This document shows, piece by piece, positions 6,283-6,476 of a stretch of 6,476 nucleotides of DNA. The DNA comes from Xanthobacteraceae bacterium (GTDB lineage: Bacteria > Pseudomonadota > Alphaproteobacteria > Rhizobiales > Xanthobacteraceae): NCBI GenBank assembly GCA_030037185.1, contig JASHRR010000596.1, positions 1 through 6,476 of the forward strand, written 5' to 3'. Each line of letters opens with the position of its first letter. Within the stretch, counting starts at the first letter, position 1. Below the pieces are notes generated by a model. It made no database searches and was not told the origin of the DNA. It saw only the letters and a program-made list of their open reading frames with translations. The translations under genes and the position numbers were made by a program.

Positions 6283-6476
6283 AACGGCTGAGTGCCCGAA
6301 CTTCTCAGAGCGCCGGCCGAGGATCGTGTCGGCGGGTATCGAGGCGCATCGACACGACTGGCGACGGTGATGATGACCCAAAGCTCGTGGACGAGGTCGC
6401 GGCGTGATGGGCGCTCGGGCCAAAACCGGCCGTTGTCGTCGCCGGTCCCGAAGCGTACTTCTTTCGCCTGTCGGCA
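6283..6476. other. Right-edge stretch without an identified gene
   Basis: On the minus strand a frame stays open from the edge through this stretch and on to 5973. It reads, for example, GRFWPERPSRRDLVHELWVI, which I do not recognise. The plus strand has no protein-like reading. This could be the 3' part of a gene that starts beyond the window, or chance openness in GC-rich DNA. Confidence 0.3.

Noticed and set aside
1..6476. CRISPR array, tRNA, rRNA, intact insertion sequence or integrase
   Set aside because: No regularly spaced repeats, no tRNA T-loop in a cloverleaf context, no transposase or integrase motifs and no paired terminal inverted repeats with target duplications were seen.

Overview
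The window reads like an accessory stretch of an alphaproteobacterial genome, most likely Bradyrhizobium or a close Rhizobiales relative. That assignment is inferred from the GC-rich coding sequence and from the Tlde1/DUF2778-type protein at the left edge, a family I know to be common in Bradyrhizobium. Only about 60% of the window is convincingly coding. The genes are separated by long gaps of 500 to 900 bases that hold no intact gene, which is typical of a genomic island or a decaying region rather than dense core chromosome.

Layout from left to right. (1) Positions 1-877, minus strand: a GTG-started, membrane-anchored L,D-transpeptidase-like (Tlde1/DUF2778) protein whose 3' end lies outside the window. 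(2) 878-1527: a gap with a promoter-like element directly in front of the next gene. (3) 1528-3045, plus strand: a FAD-dependent dehydrogenase of the fumarate reductase flavoprotein/tricarballylate dehydrogenase type, apparently leaderless. (4) 3046-3964: a long gap with a possible decayed minus-strand gene, a strong Shine-Dalgarno followed by an in-frame GTG, and a nested inverted-repeat structure. (5) 3965-5095, plus strand: a Tat-exported phosphotriesterase-family metallohydrolase with all metal ligands present. (6) 5096-5623: a gap with small palindromes only. (7) 5624-5938, minus strand: a small secreted protein with six cysteines and no recognised family. (8) 5939-6476: no confident gene, but a 21-base tandem repeat and an unbroken minus-strand frame running off the right edge.

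The flavoprotein and the phosphotriesterase-like hydrolase are the only two metabolic genes, and they share a strand. Together they could serve the breakdown of an organic acid, lactone or ester (hydrolysis outside the cytoplasm, oxidation inside). The 919-base gap argues against a simple operon, so this is only a hypothesis. Three of the proteins (Tlde1-like, Tat hydrolase, Cys-rich protein) carry export or membrane-anchoring signals, so much of what this window encodes acts in or beyond the inner membrane. I see no CRISPR array, tRNA, rRNA or intact insertion sequence, and no clear evidence of a wholly new multi-gene system. The least explained items are the Cys-rich secreted protein and the structured leader of the hydrolase gene.
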